From contig OZ018338.1 of assembly GCA_963969495.1 (NCBI GenBank), forward strand, positions 43,710,206-43,774,205: DNA of 64,000 nucleotides, in the 5' to 3' direction. The position numbers were made by a program, and so were the translations under genes. This stretch comes from Ceratothoa steindachneri. Taxonomy: Eukaryota; Arthropoda; Malacostraca; Isopoda; Cymothoidae. Shown in pieces: positions 44,331-60,895 of the stretch (positions are counted from its first letter, which is position 1; the number at the start of each line of letters is the position of its first letter). Below the pieces are notes generated by a model. That model made no database searches and was not told the DNA's origin. It saw only the letters and a list, made by a program, of their open reading frames with translations.

Positions 44331-45720
44331 AACTAAGAGAAATTGACAAAGAAAACTGAAATATTGGAATATACAATAACAGGCAACTGACTTTAATCTG
44401 GAGTGATTAGCTTTAGGTGATTAACAATATCCTTTAGAATGAGGTTTGATATATAGGGGCTACATTTATGCTGGCCTTCTGACAAATTGAAATTTGGAAT
44501 TTCTTTGATTAGTAAAGATTCAATTATTTTCTTTTATTATAATCGCTACAATGGTAAACTATTTGGACAATAGGGAAATCTATTATATGATTGGCATTTT
44601 TTACATAGTTAAAAAGACTGGAAGCATTGCTCGCTCTACGAATGTCCTCCCTATGTTGATATATGCGTTTATTTAATGACCTTCCGGTTTCTCCCACGTA
44701 GAAGGAGGGGCAATTTGGGGATTTACACGGGATTAAATAGATGCCTGCATCCTTATTTTGCGATTCTGGCCTGGTGGAACGGAAAGATTTTTTGATAGTT
44801 AGGGGATATTTGAAGGTGGTCAAGTTGGGATATATAATGGAGTTTAGTCTGTTGAGCAAGGGGGAATATGGTAGAGATAAGCAATTCTTTTTACAGGTAA
44901 GATTATTTTATTGTTGGGGAGGGTAGAATATTGCCTTAGCTTTAGATAGGCTGTAATCTATATAATAGAGTGGATATTTCAATTCAATGAACATGCATGT
45001 TATGAAGGTGATCTCATCTTGTAAAAAACAGGGGTCACAAATTCGAAAGCCTCTTAAATACATAAATATTACAATTGATTTTTTTATCTTAAAATCATGG
45101 CATGAAAAAAATGTATATAGCAATTAGAATTAGTAGGTTTTCGGTATACCGTAAAAGATGATTTATCATTAATTCTTAAGACTTTTACATCAATAAACGG
45201 TACGCAATTGTCTTTTTCCCATTCAACCTTGAATTTTATAGTGGGATGGAGGTTTTAAGCTTTGTCAAAAAATTATCAAAGGAGTCTATTTGATTTAATG
45301 GCCATGTAGAAACCACATCATCTACATACCTATACCATACAAAATTATCATTGGGTTTAATAGTTGTGAGTAGGGAAATTTAAAAATGTTCCATGAACAG
45401 GTTACAAAGAATGGGGGATAACGGGTTGCCCATACTAAGGCCATATTTTTGTCTAGAAAATCCCATGTCATTCTTGGATACATTATCCGTAACGCTCAGT
45501 TTAACTAGTTTAACAATTTTGGTTTTGGGTAATGGGAGGTTTAATTTAGGGTTATTTAGTACGTTCACTAACACTTGAAGAGCTTCATCAATAGGGACAT
45601 TGGTAAAAAGGCTATCGACATCCAAACTGACAGACACAACAAAGACACGTGGAAGGGGAGGCACTGCGAATAATATTACACTAATAAAGAGTGACAACAG
45701 GCTACATTATAAAGTTATTT
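44285..45720 (-). mobile_element. Penelope-like element copy 1: RT, GIY-YIG endonuclease and 3' hammerhead-like end
   Basis: The minus-strand RT begins with SLDVDSLFTNVPIDEAL (about 45620) and continues KYGLSMGNPLSPILCNLFME (about 45440), then WYRYVDDVVS (45310-45340) as the catalytic box. The C-terminal region YLRGFRICDPCFLQDEITF lies in 44908-45123. A GIY-YIG nuclease follows at 44524-44859: DAGIYLIPCKSPNCPSFYVG, ETGRSLNKRIYQHREDIRR and NYVKNANHIIDF, with the GIY, YVG, Arg and His positions visible and 34 residues after YVG open. The hammerhead-like motif at 44281-44330 closes the element. RT frames are broken, while the GIY-YIG frame is intact for 111 codons. Confidence 0.9.
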
Positions 45721-46180
45721 CATTTAGTACAAGTTTTTAAAAACAGGGTAGAGTTTAAAAAAGACAGGAGAAATGTTGATATTAGATAAGATGACAATTA
45801 AGGAACACTCGACAATATTTCTTTTTGCAAAATCAGCGGATTGATAAAGAATTTTTTCAGAATTCTAGTCGATGGAGTGGTTAATTTCCGATAAATGTAA
45901 AAATAAAGGGCTATTTATTTCACATCTTCTAATATTATGCTTATGTTGGTGAATTCAGGTAGATAAAGATTTACCAGTTTGCCCGATGTAAGTGCTTGGA
46001 TTCATCTTTTCATTTTCCTGTGGGTTAATTTTAATATATATATATATAATGAAAGACGTTTCTTCTCTTGAAGGATAATTTAATTTTAAGGCTAAAACCA
46101 AGGCCCATAAATAGAGTGGTATTCATAATGAACTAGTTTTATTGGCAACGTTTCAAGCTCTTTACTCATCATTGGGTCTG
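45721..46180 (-). mobile_element. Penelope-like element copy 2: GIY-YIG remnant upstream of copy 1
   Basis: On the minus strand NPSTYIGQTGKSLS (about 46000-45960) leads, after a stop, to IHQHKHNIRRCEINSPLFLH, then LSEINHSID and KILYQSADFAKRNIVECSL. This is a second GIY-YIG domain (YIGQTG, HKHNIRR, NHSID), about as different from copy 1 as separate subfamilies would be. It ends just before the RT of copy 1, giving a head-to-tail PLE pair. A hammerhead-like element end, TGATGAG and GAAACGTTG, lies at 46175-46146. Confidence 0.8.
46146..46175 (-). ncRNA. Degenerate hammerhead-like motif
   Basis: TGATGAG, a short AAG/CTT pairing and GAAACGTTG are arranged as in PLE hammerhead motifs, but the invariant first C of CUGANGA is A and no GUC triplet follows. 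It is probably inactive. Confidence 0.45.
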
Positions 46181-46261
46181 ACCAAAAAAATCATTTGCTA
46201 ATAAATATCCAAGGATGAAACTATTTGGTATTAATATTAATGCTAATTCTAAATGAGCGAA

Positions 46262-50765
<4,504 letters not shown>

Positions 50766-53700
50766 TTTGTTTTAAATTTTTTTTTTTCTTAGTTACTCAT
50801 GTAGATGAATGAGTAAGCATTCAAGCCTTTGTCATCGATTACAAGACCTCATGTATATGATGAGAGACTTGTTACAGCCTTTTTCTTGTCTTTTATTGTT
50901 CTTTAATTTCCATTTTAGTTTCGGTTCTTATATGTAATATACGTTTAATATTTATATTGGATATTTTTTAACATTATTTTGTCCACTATGGATCTTTTAT
51001 CTATTTATTTATTTATTTATTTTTCTAAAGAATTTGTCCCCTACTGATCTTTGTGTCATTAATTTATTTAATTGTCCACTTCAGATCTTATGTTATTAAT
51101 CTATTTGTTTGTCCACTTCGTATCTTTTAGTATTACTTTGTGTTAGGTTTTGCTTTATTTATGCCTGTTTGTTCTTCTGTTGTTTTTACCTATATATAGG
51201 AGGAATCTCTTGTATGGCTTGCAGCTGATTGCTTTTAAAAGCTCGTCTAAATCGTAAATTCGGTAGCACCTCATTCGGTAATCTAATTTGGTGTAGCACA
51301 TCCTATGCTAGGTTTTGGTAGATTTTCTGTCATATGTCTTTTGCACGTCTATGTAAGGTTACATTAAAAAGCTCGATGTCATTAACTTCATTTAGTATAT
51401 CGTCTGGTATACGGTCTTAAATGGTGACGTTTGCAATAAATCTTGTTGCTCTATTTTGCACCACTTGCGCATTTTTAACATCTGCCTTGCTCAGAATATG
51501 GAGGAGAATGTTATGATACAGGAGTATCGGCCTTACTAGTAACATGTTCAACTTCCTTTTATAGTGTAGAGAGAGTAGTCTGAAGCGATACAAAGACTGT
51601 AGCGTCCTCGTGACCGCGACCATCTTCTCCTAGTAGTGTTCTGTGTATCAATCTGAATATAATTTAGGCCAAGTACTTGGCCTTTCCTGGAGTAAGCGTA
51701 ATAATCAACTTGCCCCATTGGTATCATTTTAAACTTGTTAACGTTGGTTTTAATCTTGTAAATTTTTCAAAGTTATTGGGGTTTTGGATTTCCCCATCTG
51801 TCTCGTTGGCAACATCGACAAGGCTTCTATATACCCTAGTGATGACCTACGTGATATTATCCGCTAGCTAGACATACTGAGCTAGGTCTTGATTGGGGGT
51901 GAGGCAGTCGCCGGTGTACACCGCATACAACGTAGGCCTAAAATGTCCTCCATGCGGCACCCCTGTTTGCAGTTTAATTGGCTCTCCTTCAGTGCAGTTT
52001 ACTCTTACGACTGCTTGCTGATCTTCTAGGTAGTTGCAGAGTATCTTTATCATATTCTCCTCCATACTAAGGTCGCTGGTTTTCTTTTTTGGTTCGGGTA
52101 TCCACACCTTATCAAAGGCCGAGGCCACATCTCGCAGTGCCACATCTGCATTACGGTGAAAAGTCTCTTCCGGAAGCCGTATTGCTGGTTATTGTATAGA
52201 TTATTATTGTCTAGTTAGATCCTCAGTCTGTTGATGCGGAGTTTTTCCAATAGCTTTCCCATAAATTCCAAAAGTGAGATCGGTCTGGAACTACTAATTT
52301 TCTTCTTTGATTTACCAGGTTTTAGTAGGAACATCATCCTGGCCCTTTTGAAGTGATCTGGGAAATATCCGACATTAAGGCAGTAATTGATAGGTTTAAT
52401 AGAGCTTCATTGATGTTTGGGGGAGCATTCATCAAGTCTATCTTTGTGATGCAAGTTATCCATGGCGCCTTATGTTTGAAGCTCTTCAAACGCTGATTCG
52501 TATTCTTCATGGGTGAAAGGCCTTCCTTCTCCTCTCGCGAGACGTGTCTCATCCACGAGGTGATGCGGTGTGAGGTTAGCCCTTAGCTCTCTAATTTTTA
52601 AGAGTATTTCTTCTTTGTACCTTGCATCAAAGAATTCGTTCTCTTCATTATATATTCGGAAACGGTTTTGCCAATATTCTCTGAATTCTCACTCAATATA
52701 TTGACCCTCTGTAATTTCTACACCATTGATTTTGATGCTTATTATACTCTTGTGGGGAGTGTCTCATAATCTCTTTAGTTGCCTCCAGAATTTCTTGGAG
52801 TCTCTTTCAAAATCAATACTGGCTATTATGTCCTCCCATATCTCGCTCGATTTTTCCATCATAAGATGTTTAATTTCGTTATTTAATCCTCTCAGTTCCT
52901 AGGATCGACGAACCGTATTCCCATATATATATTTATACACATTAACAAGTGATTCTAGCTGATCCATTTTATCCTGGATATTTAAGTCCCCTCTTTGAGC
53001 AGGGAGTTTTGGGTTCCGTCTAAGGGACACCTAGAAGCTCAGCTTCCTCAATCTTTGTGCTCGGGTGGTCGAGTTTTTCATCAATCTCTTTCAGTAAAGC
53101 GGCTCTGTTTGGTATATTTGCACATTCTGCAGATGTTCACTATATGTCGCCCAGTCAGCTTTCGCCAAGCACCTGCGTCTGCAAATTTTAACTTAAATCG
53201 GGGAGGTAGAGGTGTACATTACCATAATGTGATCCGTTGGAGCGAAAGGGACTGGAGTCGTTGCTTGGTTCAGGGAGAAGTTTCGATTGGTTAATATTAT
53301 GTCTGGTGTGGTAGACGACATTTATGTCTAAAAAGTGAAAAAAATCAGGATCTTCTCTCTGCAATATGCCTCTGTCGATTAGAAAGTTTAGTATGTTGCC
53401 AGGTCCGTTGAACAATGTGTTATATCCAGCCTCTCTACAACGCGAATTTAAATCACTGCTAAAGATGGTTGAGGTGTCGCTCCTCAAGAGCCGTGGAAAC
53501 TGGGGCTTGGAATATATTGATACCTGAGTGGCTGGTACCTACCTGCAATCACTAGGTCATCATAGGTAATGCTGTTCTTAACTGCTAGCTACGACTCTTT
53601 CAAGACCTGCATTTTCTTAAATTTTATCCCTTTTCTGATGACAATGGCCACCGTATATTTCTTTCGAGTGGTTTGACATCAACACCACATAGCTGTAGAT

Positions 53701-55330
53701 TTTCATATATTCGTTGTCATCATTTAAACCATGCTCGGAAATGAGCACAATATCGGGATCGAGGGATCTTATGATATCGTTGTATATCCTGCTTTGGGTG
53801 TTAAATTTATGATATATCTAATATTGTTAGCCATGTTTAATTTTATGTGCTTGTTCAACTTTAGTTCCTCTTTCTCTGGCCGGTGTTCTTACCCTTCCTG
53901 ATCCTGTATTTTTAAATTGTTCCTGGCTAGGTTGAAGCAGGATTTGGCACAGATTTGGATAAGGCGTAGGCTTAATCTTTGGAGTAAGTCTTCCTCTTCA
54001 ATGTCAGCGTTGAAGTCCCACTTGTAGTTATCTTTTATTACTCCTTCTATTAAATAACCAACTTTGGATTTTCTCGATATTGTTGCAGTTGGTGAGCCAA
54101 AAATCCTCATATATAAATCCTGATTATTTTGGCATGCTTTATTGGGCGTAGCAGTTTTCCTGGGCACAACGATGTCACCTGGAAGGTTGCTTATGTCCAT
54201 ATCCGTATCTTCAGTATGTTCTTGTTTGCGTAAACGTGGTTTACGAGAACTGAGCGAGACCTCGGCACCAATTGCGTCATGCTTTTTATTTAGGCATGGA
54301 ACAGGTCAACTGATGTTGGGTTGTCAGGAAACCACATCAGTTTGAGGCCGTTGTGGAACATCTCCTTTAGCTCAGTTGCGTAACTGCCTGATTTCATAAT
54401 ATAAGTTAAATGGGAATGCAAAATACACATTGGCAGGTTAGGTCTTATATTCTTATAAATTTGGAGCATTGTCTTTTCTTGCTCAGTCCTTTCCACCACC
54501 TGTGCGTATGTGGTAGTAGATCTTTTTATTTCTGTCTTTAATCATTAGTTTCATTTTGTCCATTATCAATGCCTTCTTGATTGGGCAAGTTATTGATAGG
54601 GTGCGATGGAAGTTGCTATAGTTAAGACAATTTTTGTTTGGGCTCGTGCATTCCATCCACGTGTGACCTGATTCATTTGCACTCCGAACATACCTTTGCT
54701 TTAAGTTTGCAATCTTTGGTGACATGTTTTTCAATATGGTAGCACGAGAAGCAGATCATCAGCGGGTCAAACGCTTCACGTTCTATACAGGTGATGGAGA
54801 CTTTCGAGTTCAACATGACTACCCTCTTCTCAGCTGCCTTCGCACCATCTCCGTTATCTTAAAGGTCACTTTAAACATGTGCGTGTGTTCCTCACCGTCT
54901 TGTTTCTTTTCAATTTGCACGACTTCTCAATTTAAGCACATTTCTCTTTATCCTCAATTTCCCTTTTTATTTCCTCAGCAGTGTGCGTTCAAACGTAGGG
55001 GTCAATGCGTCCACAGAAGATCGATCTTTGTGCGGCTAAGTGCAGAGGAATTTTAGGTATGAGGCTGATTTCTCCCAATCTTTCTTTCGATTTTGCACTC
55101 AGGTCCTGATTTGTGTACCCGTATGCCTAATCTTTCAGTCCGCAGAGCATGATTCCCAGTTGGAGTAGACGAGTCCGAAGACTTTCTTGCGCGTCGGCTT
55201 CTGGCATCGCTCCTTGATCCGGAGCGGGACACGCTTCTCGCCGTTTGGGTAGTCCATGACGGCTCTAACCGCAGGGATTCCTATTCCGAACCTAGCAGGC
55301 CTTTATTGCAGGGGCGTGTACCTATATTTT
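50766..55330 (-). mobile_element. LINE-X copy C: nearly complete but degenerate ORF1, ORF2 and 3' UTR
   Basis: The ORF1 N-terminal block FGIGIPAVRAVMDYPNG (about 55280) matches copy E. The zinc knuckles read CFSCYHIEKHVTKDC and SGHTWMEC, NCLNY (54765-54600), followed by LMWFPDNP (about 54325) and the C-terminal module KDNYKWDFNADIEEE (about 54015). ORF2 endonuclease traces are PDIVLISEHGLN (53760-53725) and YNTLFNGPGNILNFLIDRGI with FLDINVVYHTRHNI (53430-53290). RT traces are INEALLNLSI, ASAFDKVW (about 52120), CNYLEDQQAVVRVN and LADN at about 51860, where Asn replaces the second catalytic Asp. The 3' UTR has four GATCCGAAGTGGAC-like repeats (51131-50979) and an A-rich end at about 50770-50790 that meets copy B directly. 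Confidence 0.87.
50979..51131 (-). repeat. Four-copy GATCCGAAGTGGAC-like motif in LINE-X 3' UTR
   Basis: On the minus strand the copies sit at about 51131-51110, 51095-51071, 51055-51032 and 51002-50980, separated by A-rich spacers. Copy A has the same number of copies at 2047-2212. Confidence 0.85.
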
Positions 55331-56080
55331 ATCTGGTTCAAACTTATCTGCCATGTGTAAATAAAATGTCTACCTGTCCTGACCACTCTGCCTCAGAGAG
55401 GTGCCCCTTTTTCCGTGCCCCTTGTGTGGGTTCTTTCAAGGGTTCAGATACGTCAGAAGCAGGCGGTTTCTACAAAACTTAAAAGATGTGCTACTGACAT
55501 GGAAGCAGGTAGATTTTCGGTGATCTTTTCGGTGCCTCCGAATCTCGTCCCAGGCGCGCGCGCGAGTGGCCGTGTGAAAAATCCTGTCAACCTCAGTTGG
55601 AACCCAAAACAGCGTTCTTCAAATTCTAGGTATCCTCTTAGCCTACGATTCGCAGTAAAGAATTCCGAAGGTGGAAGTAGTAGGACTTCACTTTTCTAGA
55701 ACGAACAGTCCCACTAGAATCATTGGACTTGGACTTGGCCATATAAAGTGAGGAATATATTAGTAGAGGATTTTAGAAGGAGAAATAATGGGGAAATTTG
55801 AGGAAAAATGATAGGAAAGTGAAAATGAAAAGTAGAATGAAAGACAGGTTCCTGATGATAGGGCATCTCTGGCTTTCTCTGCGTTTTGGTATAGATATAT
55901 TTTTTTGTGCATATATACATAAGAATAAATATATATAAATAAACAAGCCGCTGTTCTCTTCCTTAACAGGAAGAGCTTGGTTACACAGGCACCCATGCGG
56001 ATGTGTGGCCTACGGCCTTATTTGCTAATCTTAACCACTTTTTTTAATCCCCTTTGTAGACTTTATTTTAACACCCTGAA
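55331..56080. other. Unassigned sequence, possibly 5' part of LINE-X copy C
   Basis: The minus strand 55700-55400 has a GC-richer stretch with an antisense ORF at 55415-55699, but no motif is shared with copy E. The 5' limit of copy C is therefore uncertain. Confidence 0.4.
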
Positions 56081-56084
56081 CACA

Positions 56085-56205
56085 CTTTTCTTCATCTTCT
56101 TCATCATCTTCTTCATCATCTTCTTCATCACCTTCTTCATCATCTTCTTCTTCTTCTTCTATATCTTCTTCTTCTTCTTCTATATCTTCTTCTTCGTCAT
56201 CTTCA
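56085..56205 (+). repeat. (TTC/ATC)n trinucleotide tract
   Basis: Imperfect CTTCATCAT and CTTCTTCTT runs with two TATATCTTC interruptions, directly against the 5' end of the CR1 copy. Confidence 0.95.
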
Positions 56206-58393
56206 TCAGAGCTCCGTGGCTTAGTCCGTTAATACTACGCTTAATCCGGGACCGAAATAGAAAATTTAAAATTCATAAAAACAATGGGTCAGTTATAAGC
56301 CGGCAAAAATTACATAGATTCTCGTAGGGAAGTTAAACGTGCGGTCAGAGATGCGAAGAGGAAGTATGAAATAAACCTCGCTAAGGATTCAAAGAATGAA
56401 CCGAAACGGTTTTATGGGTACGTAAATAATAGGAAACCCGTAAAAGGATCGATAGGGCCGATCGAAGATAAGGATGGTCGTTTGACTGAAACTCCGACAG
56501 AAATGTCCAAAATTTTAAATGAACATTTTACGAGCGTGTTTACTGTGGAAGATTCTTCCGAATTGGAATCGTTAATTGGGGAAGTTCGTAGTGCTGATAA
56601 TTGCATATCCGATGTAACTATAAATGACGAGAAAATCCTTAAATTTATTAAGCTAATGAAAAAGTCGAAATCTTCGGGCCCCGATGGGGTATATCCAATT
56701 CATTTAAAGGAGCTTCAAAATTAACTCGTTAAGCCATTGCGTGGAATTTTCAATCGCTCATTAGAGGATGGCGTAGTTCCGTTGGATTTCAAGCGAGCAA
56801 ACGTTACACCTATATTTAAGAAGGGGAATAGATTTGAAGCAACGAATTTTCGGCCTATTAGTCTAACTTCGGTAGTTGGGAAGCTTTTAGAATCTGTAAT
56901 TAAAGATAGAATAGTGAGCCACCTCGAGGCAAATAAGCTGATTAACGATACCCAACATGGATTTAGGCGTGCGAGATCGTGCTTGACTAACTTGCTCGAA
57001 TTCTTCCACAAAATGATTTGCGTGTACGATGAAAGCAAAGCTGTAGACGTAATTTATTTAGACTTTAAAAAGGCGTTCGACACCGTCCCCCACCAAAGGT
57101 TATTAATGAAAGTTAAAGCGATTGGGGTGACTGGTAAGATTTTAAACTGGATTAGAAATTGGCTGAAAGATCGCTCGCAGCGGGTGGTAATAAATGGGGA
57201 ATGTTCAGATTGGGCCAGCGTTAGTAGTGGGGTACCGCAGGGCTCTGTTTTAGGCCCTTTATTGTTTTTAATTTATATTAACGATTTAGATAAAGGCATA
57301 CTTAGTCGGATTTCGAAATTTGCGGACGACACGAAGCTGGGCAATCGTGCCTATGTAAGATCAGATGTCGATAAATTGCAGGGGGACCTAAACTCGATTG
57401 CCAATTGGGCGGACAAGTGGCAAATGGAATTTAATTTAAGCAAATGCAAGGTAATGCACTTGGGTTGCCATAATTTAAGAGTAGAATATACCATGAAAGG
57501 CCAAGTCCTCGACGCGGTTAAATTAGAAAAAGACTTGGGAGTATTAGTCTCAGACGATTTTAAATTCTCGAAGCAATGCGCGGATGCGTGTAAAAAAGCA
57601 AATCGCGTTTTGGGTTATATCGCGCGTAATTTCACCTTCAAATCTAAGGATGTAATTTTACCTTTATATAAATCCCTTGTGCGGCCACTTCTCGAATACG
57701 CTGTTCAATTTTAGGCTCCATATTTAATGAAAGATATCGCGCAATTAGAAAGAGTGCAGCGTAGGGCTACGAAATTAATTCCAGAGCTGAGGAATAGATC
57801 ATACGAGGAAAGACTCAGGGCTTTAGATTTGCCATCGCTAGAACGCAGAAGATTACGTGGCCAGCTAATAGAAGTATTTAAAATACTAAAGGGTTTCTCA
57901 AACGTTGACTTTCACAATCTGTTCGAACTGGATCATAGGGAAAATACTCGTCAGCACGGGTTAAAATTAGTGAACAAGCGTTTTAACACTAGTATAGCCC
58001 AAAACAATTTTACATTTAAAGTTACTCAAAATTGGAATCGGCTGCCCACCCACGTAGTAGATAGCACTTCGGTTAATATGTTCAAAAATCGTCTCGACGT
58101 GCATTTGAATAGTTTAAATATAACGTAGTTGAGCACTGTGAATTTAAACGTCCTTGCAGAGAGAGAGTTTGGAGCGGAGGTTTAAGGATATGAAATTATG
58201 ATGACTAAAAATGATGCCGGCGATTCTCTGCATGTGTAGCTTAGATGTCCCATTTCTTTTCCGCCTATCCTATAAGTATTCTCTATCCCTAAATTAGCTT
58301 TTCACCACTAGCAGTCGAGTGGCTGCGGAAGATGAGAAGAAAAACTTTCTATCTCCCCCGACCCCTAGTTTGATTAGTTAAAATTGCACGATA

Positions 58394-58492
58394 ATGTACA
58401 CATGTAGATAAGTGTGTACAGTAGATAGTATTAAAAAAAAAAAATAAAAAAATAGCATGTTAGAGATACACTCGTAGATAAGGGTGTATCAT
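58394..58492 (+). promoter_or_regulatory. Pair of stem-loops with the same loop in CR1 3' UTR
   Basis: TGTACAC and GTGTACA arms around a loop containing GTAGATAAG (about 58395-58420), and GATACAC and GTGTATC arms around a loop containing GTAGATAAG (about 58466-58491). The arms differ but still pair, while the loop is kept. A role in recognition by the element's RT is plausible but is inference. Confidence 0.6.
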
Positions 58493-58564
58493 AGTTTTTG
58501 ATTTAGTGTAGCGGACTAGCCTCGAGCGGACCTTAGGGTCTTTGCTGGTCCTAGATTCTGTAGT

Positions 58565-58620
58565 TCTGTAGTTCTTCTTCTTCTTCTTCTTCTTCTTCTT
58601 CTTCTTCTTCTTCTTCTTCA
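58565..58620 (+). repeat. (TTC)n tail of the CR1 copy
   Basis: Pure TTC run after TGTAGTTCTGTAGTTC, consistent with the short simple-repeat tails of CR1 LINEs. The antisense poly-Lys ORF is an artefact. Confidence 0.92.
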
Positions 58621-58779
58621 TCTTTTTAACTATTTCAATACTTTGAATTTCCAAAACACCCGAAGTCAGTTGTCAACTAAGCAAAAAAACCATTTATAAA
58701 TTTTCAAAAATCCCCATCTTAAATTATAGAGTTATCTGGGTTGTTTACGCCCGGATTTTGAGTTGGATTTTATTAGGCC

Positions 58780-60070
58780 TCCATCTACACCCGATCCTGG
58801 AGAGGGTGTTCTGTGACTACGTCATGGAAAGGAAAGCGAAAATCTTGATTGAGGTCTAGAATGGACTCGAATTCGAACTTGATCCGGGTGTTCTACAAGG
58901 TAGCTGTTTGAGTCCAATGCTGTACCTAGTGTACACATTGGACCTACCTGCTACAATAGGGGAGGATGTGATGTATCTTCAGTTTGCGGATGACATCACC
59001 CAAATCTTCCCCGGTACCCACAAAAATCCTGTAGTTTAAGCAAGGCAGACAGCCACCGAAATCGACTACATGAATCGATACGAGAAAAAGTGGAAGATAA
59101 AGACAAACCGCCAAAAGTTCTAAATCCTTCCAATAAACCACCGGAAACTTGACGGTGTCTTAATGACTGACAAAAGGTACCCGTACACCAACGAGGGCAA
59201 AGGTTAGGTCTGCGCATCACCTCAAAAGGGTTCAGAGAGCACATAATGAACAGAATCGCCCTAGACAAAACAGAGATTGGGAAACTATATAGATTCCGAA
59301 GCCTTAGCTCCAAGAATCTCAAGAAGCTGTACACTGCTCTGGTACGCTCGACATTCGTGTACCCGGCAGTGGTTGTGCAGGCTGCGAGTTCCACCACTAT
59401 CAGGCAACTGAAGAGAGTGCAGAACAAAGCAGCCCTGCTGATAGCGGGAGCGCGCAGGGCGGACCATATTCGGCAGCCAGATCTGCACGCACGCGCAGGT
59501 CTGAAGCCATTGAATATGGAACTCCAGAGGGTAGAGAGTAAGACCTAAGACAAAATTGAGGAGGTACTAATTCCAAATATGGAAATTGATCTTGACATTC
59601 CGAGAGCGAATAGGGAACGCGCCACTAGGCGAGCCCTATTCCCAAGTGGAAGAATCTGCTCCCAAGAGAACCTAATTGGAATCTTCACATGAATATGACA
59701 ACCTACTAAGAAGAAAAAGAGGCGAAGTGCCCACATCCAAAAAGAAATGAACAAAGGAGGCGAAATGCCTACATACCGATAATACAAAAATAAATTATCA
59801 GAATACCGATGATGCAAAATAAATTATTAGAAAAATTAAAGGATACAAATAGTAAAAAATATCAAATATAACACTTGAAAGGCTAGAATGCCGTAACGGA
59901 GGAAATAAAGTTTATTTATATTTTTATAAGAAAATAAATAAATAAATAAAGTCAAAAGAAAAACGAAAGAGGCAAAGTCAAAAGAAAAGGTCACAATACG
60001 GCCAAACAAGCACCAGAAGCAACCAATGACGGTGCACAAGAAGAGGCAAATGAGATAATATAAGAAAAAG
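58780..60070 (+). mobile_element. LINE-X copy D: RT fragment and 3' UTR
   Basis: The readable part starts PILERVFCDYVMERKAKILI (58791), continues FELDPGVLQGSCLSPMLYLV, then YLQFADDITQIFPGT (58977-59020), QTATEIDYMNRYEKKW and KIKTNRQKF. After frame changes it opens at 59246-59548 with IGKLYRFRSLSSKNLKKLYT and VQNKAALLIAGARRADHIRQ. It follows copy B closely (CDYVMER, FADDITQI, TATEI), so these two form one subfamily. The 3' UTR carries GAGGCGAAGTGCCCACAT-like repeats (59730, 59758) and AAAGGCTAGAATGCCG near 59878. There are several stops. Confidence 0.85.
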
Positions 60071-60329
60071 GAAATAACTTAGAGATGCCCTCTACACCAG
60101 ATCAAAAACTAACATCTATTTACCTATATTTATCTTTTACACTTTTTCACTCTTTATATATCAATCAATCAATTATAGATGAAAGAAATTTTATGAGCCG
60201 TTTAACGTTAACGTGTTTTTAACGTAAGCGCTAATTAATTGACCAATCATATTCAAGGAAAATTTGAGTATAAATAATGTTTGACAAGGAAAGGGAAATA
60301 TTTGGATGAGTTGCTCATTACTACGAATC
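60071..60329. other. Unassigned AT-rich sequence
   Basis: Spacer between LINE-X copy D and the next LINE fragment. It contains TTAACGTTAACG near 60203. Confidence 0.45.
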
Positions 60330-60895
60330 CCTAGAATACGCAGCGATCACTAGATGCACAACCTACAAATCTACTCTCACAGACCAGACCACAACCATCC
60401 AAATCGAACGCGAATCACATACACGCCCCAGACAAAAATCTTAGGAGCAACATTTGACAAGTCCCTACGATTCCACACGCACCAGACCATTATACAGGCG
60501 AGGGCGAAAAAGATAAAAATGAAGCTGCCTAGGCCCTGCCAGCGAAAACCTACAGCTACACTTATAAAAGACTCTTGTCAGACCACTATTAGCATACTCC
60601 CCCATCACACTTCTAGCTGCGAGTCACACAAGGCAGAGGGAAGCATAGCACATCCAGAACTCCGCTCTGAGGCGCACCATTCCCCCATGTTCACTAGAAT
60701 GACTCAACTACACCAAAACAACAGGCTCGCACCGCTAAACACCTACAGGAACACACGAATGACGAGAAAATCGGGGAAACTAGAAATAGCCCCCATATAC
60801 ACGTACATTCTCAGACACACTGATGCGCAGGCACTTAGGTACCCCGCAGTTATAGACTATCACGAACCCATACCCATACATAAATAAAGTGACAG
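60330..60895 (+). mobile_element. Jockey-like LINE RT C-terminal fragment
   Basis: The 177-codon frame 60354-60887 starts IYSHRPDHNHPNRTRITYTP and contains TKILGATFDKSLRFHTHQ then IIQARAKKIKMKL, the late RT/thumb segment of Jockey-type LINEs (KxLGxxxDxxLxFxxH, followed by the conserved Ala-Lys block). Later parts (LRSEAHHSPMFTRMTQLHQN, RLAPLNTYR) fit only loosely, with frame drift. It is distinct from LINE-X. Confidence 0.6.

Larger units (their letters stand above)
56206..58625 (+). mobile_element. CR1-type LINE, 5'-truncated, close to intact
   Basis: The RT and C-terminal domain read in one frame from 56482 to 58128, interrupted only by TAA at 56722 and TAG at 57712. Key blocks are KSSGPDGVYPIHLKEL, NFRPISLTSVVGKLLES, QHGFRRARSCLTNLLEF, DVIYLDFKKAFDTVPHQR, SSGVPQGSVLGPLLFLIY and the catalytic KFADDTKLGN (57316-57345), then the thumb (SLVRPLLEYAVQF) and a C-terminal region ending NRLPTHVVDSTSVNMFKNRL. 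A frameshift near 56300 separates the earlier linker (RREVKRAVRDAKRKYE). The endonuclease and ORF1 are missing. The 3' UTR of about 430 bp ends in a (TTC)n tail at 58565-58620. It is the least decayed element in the window. Confidence 0.95.

Noticed and set aside
55977..56327. 116-codon Phe/Ile-rich plus-strand ORF
   Set aside because: It is the (TTC/ATC)n tract translated and then joined to the CR1 5' end in a shifted frame.
58460..58654. Poly-Lys ORF on the minus strand
   Set aside because: It is the antisense of the CR1 (TTC)n tail.
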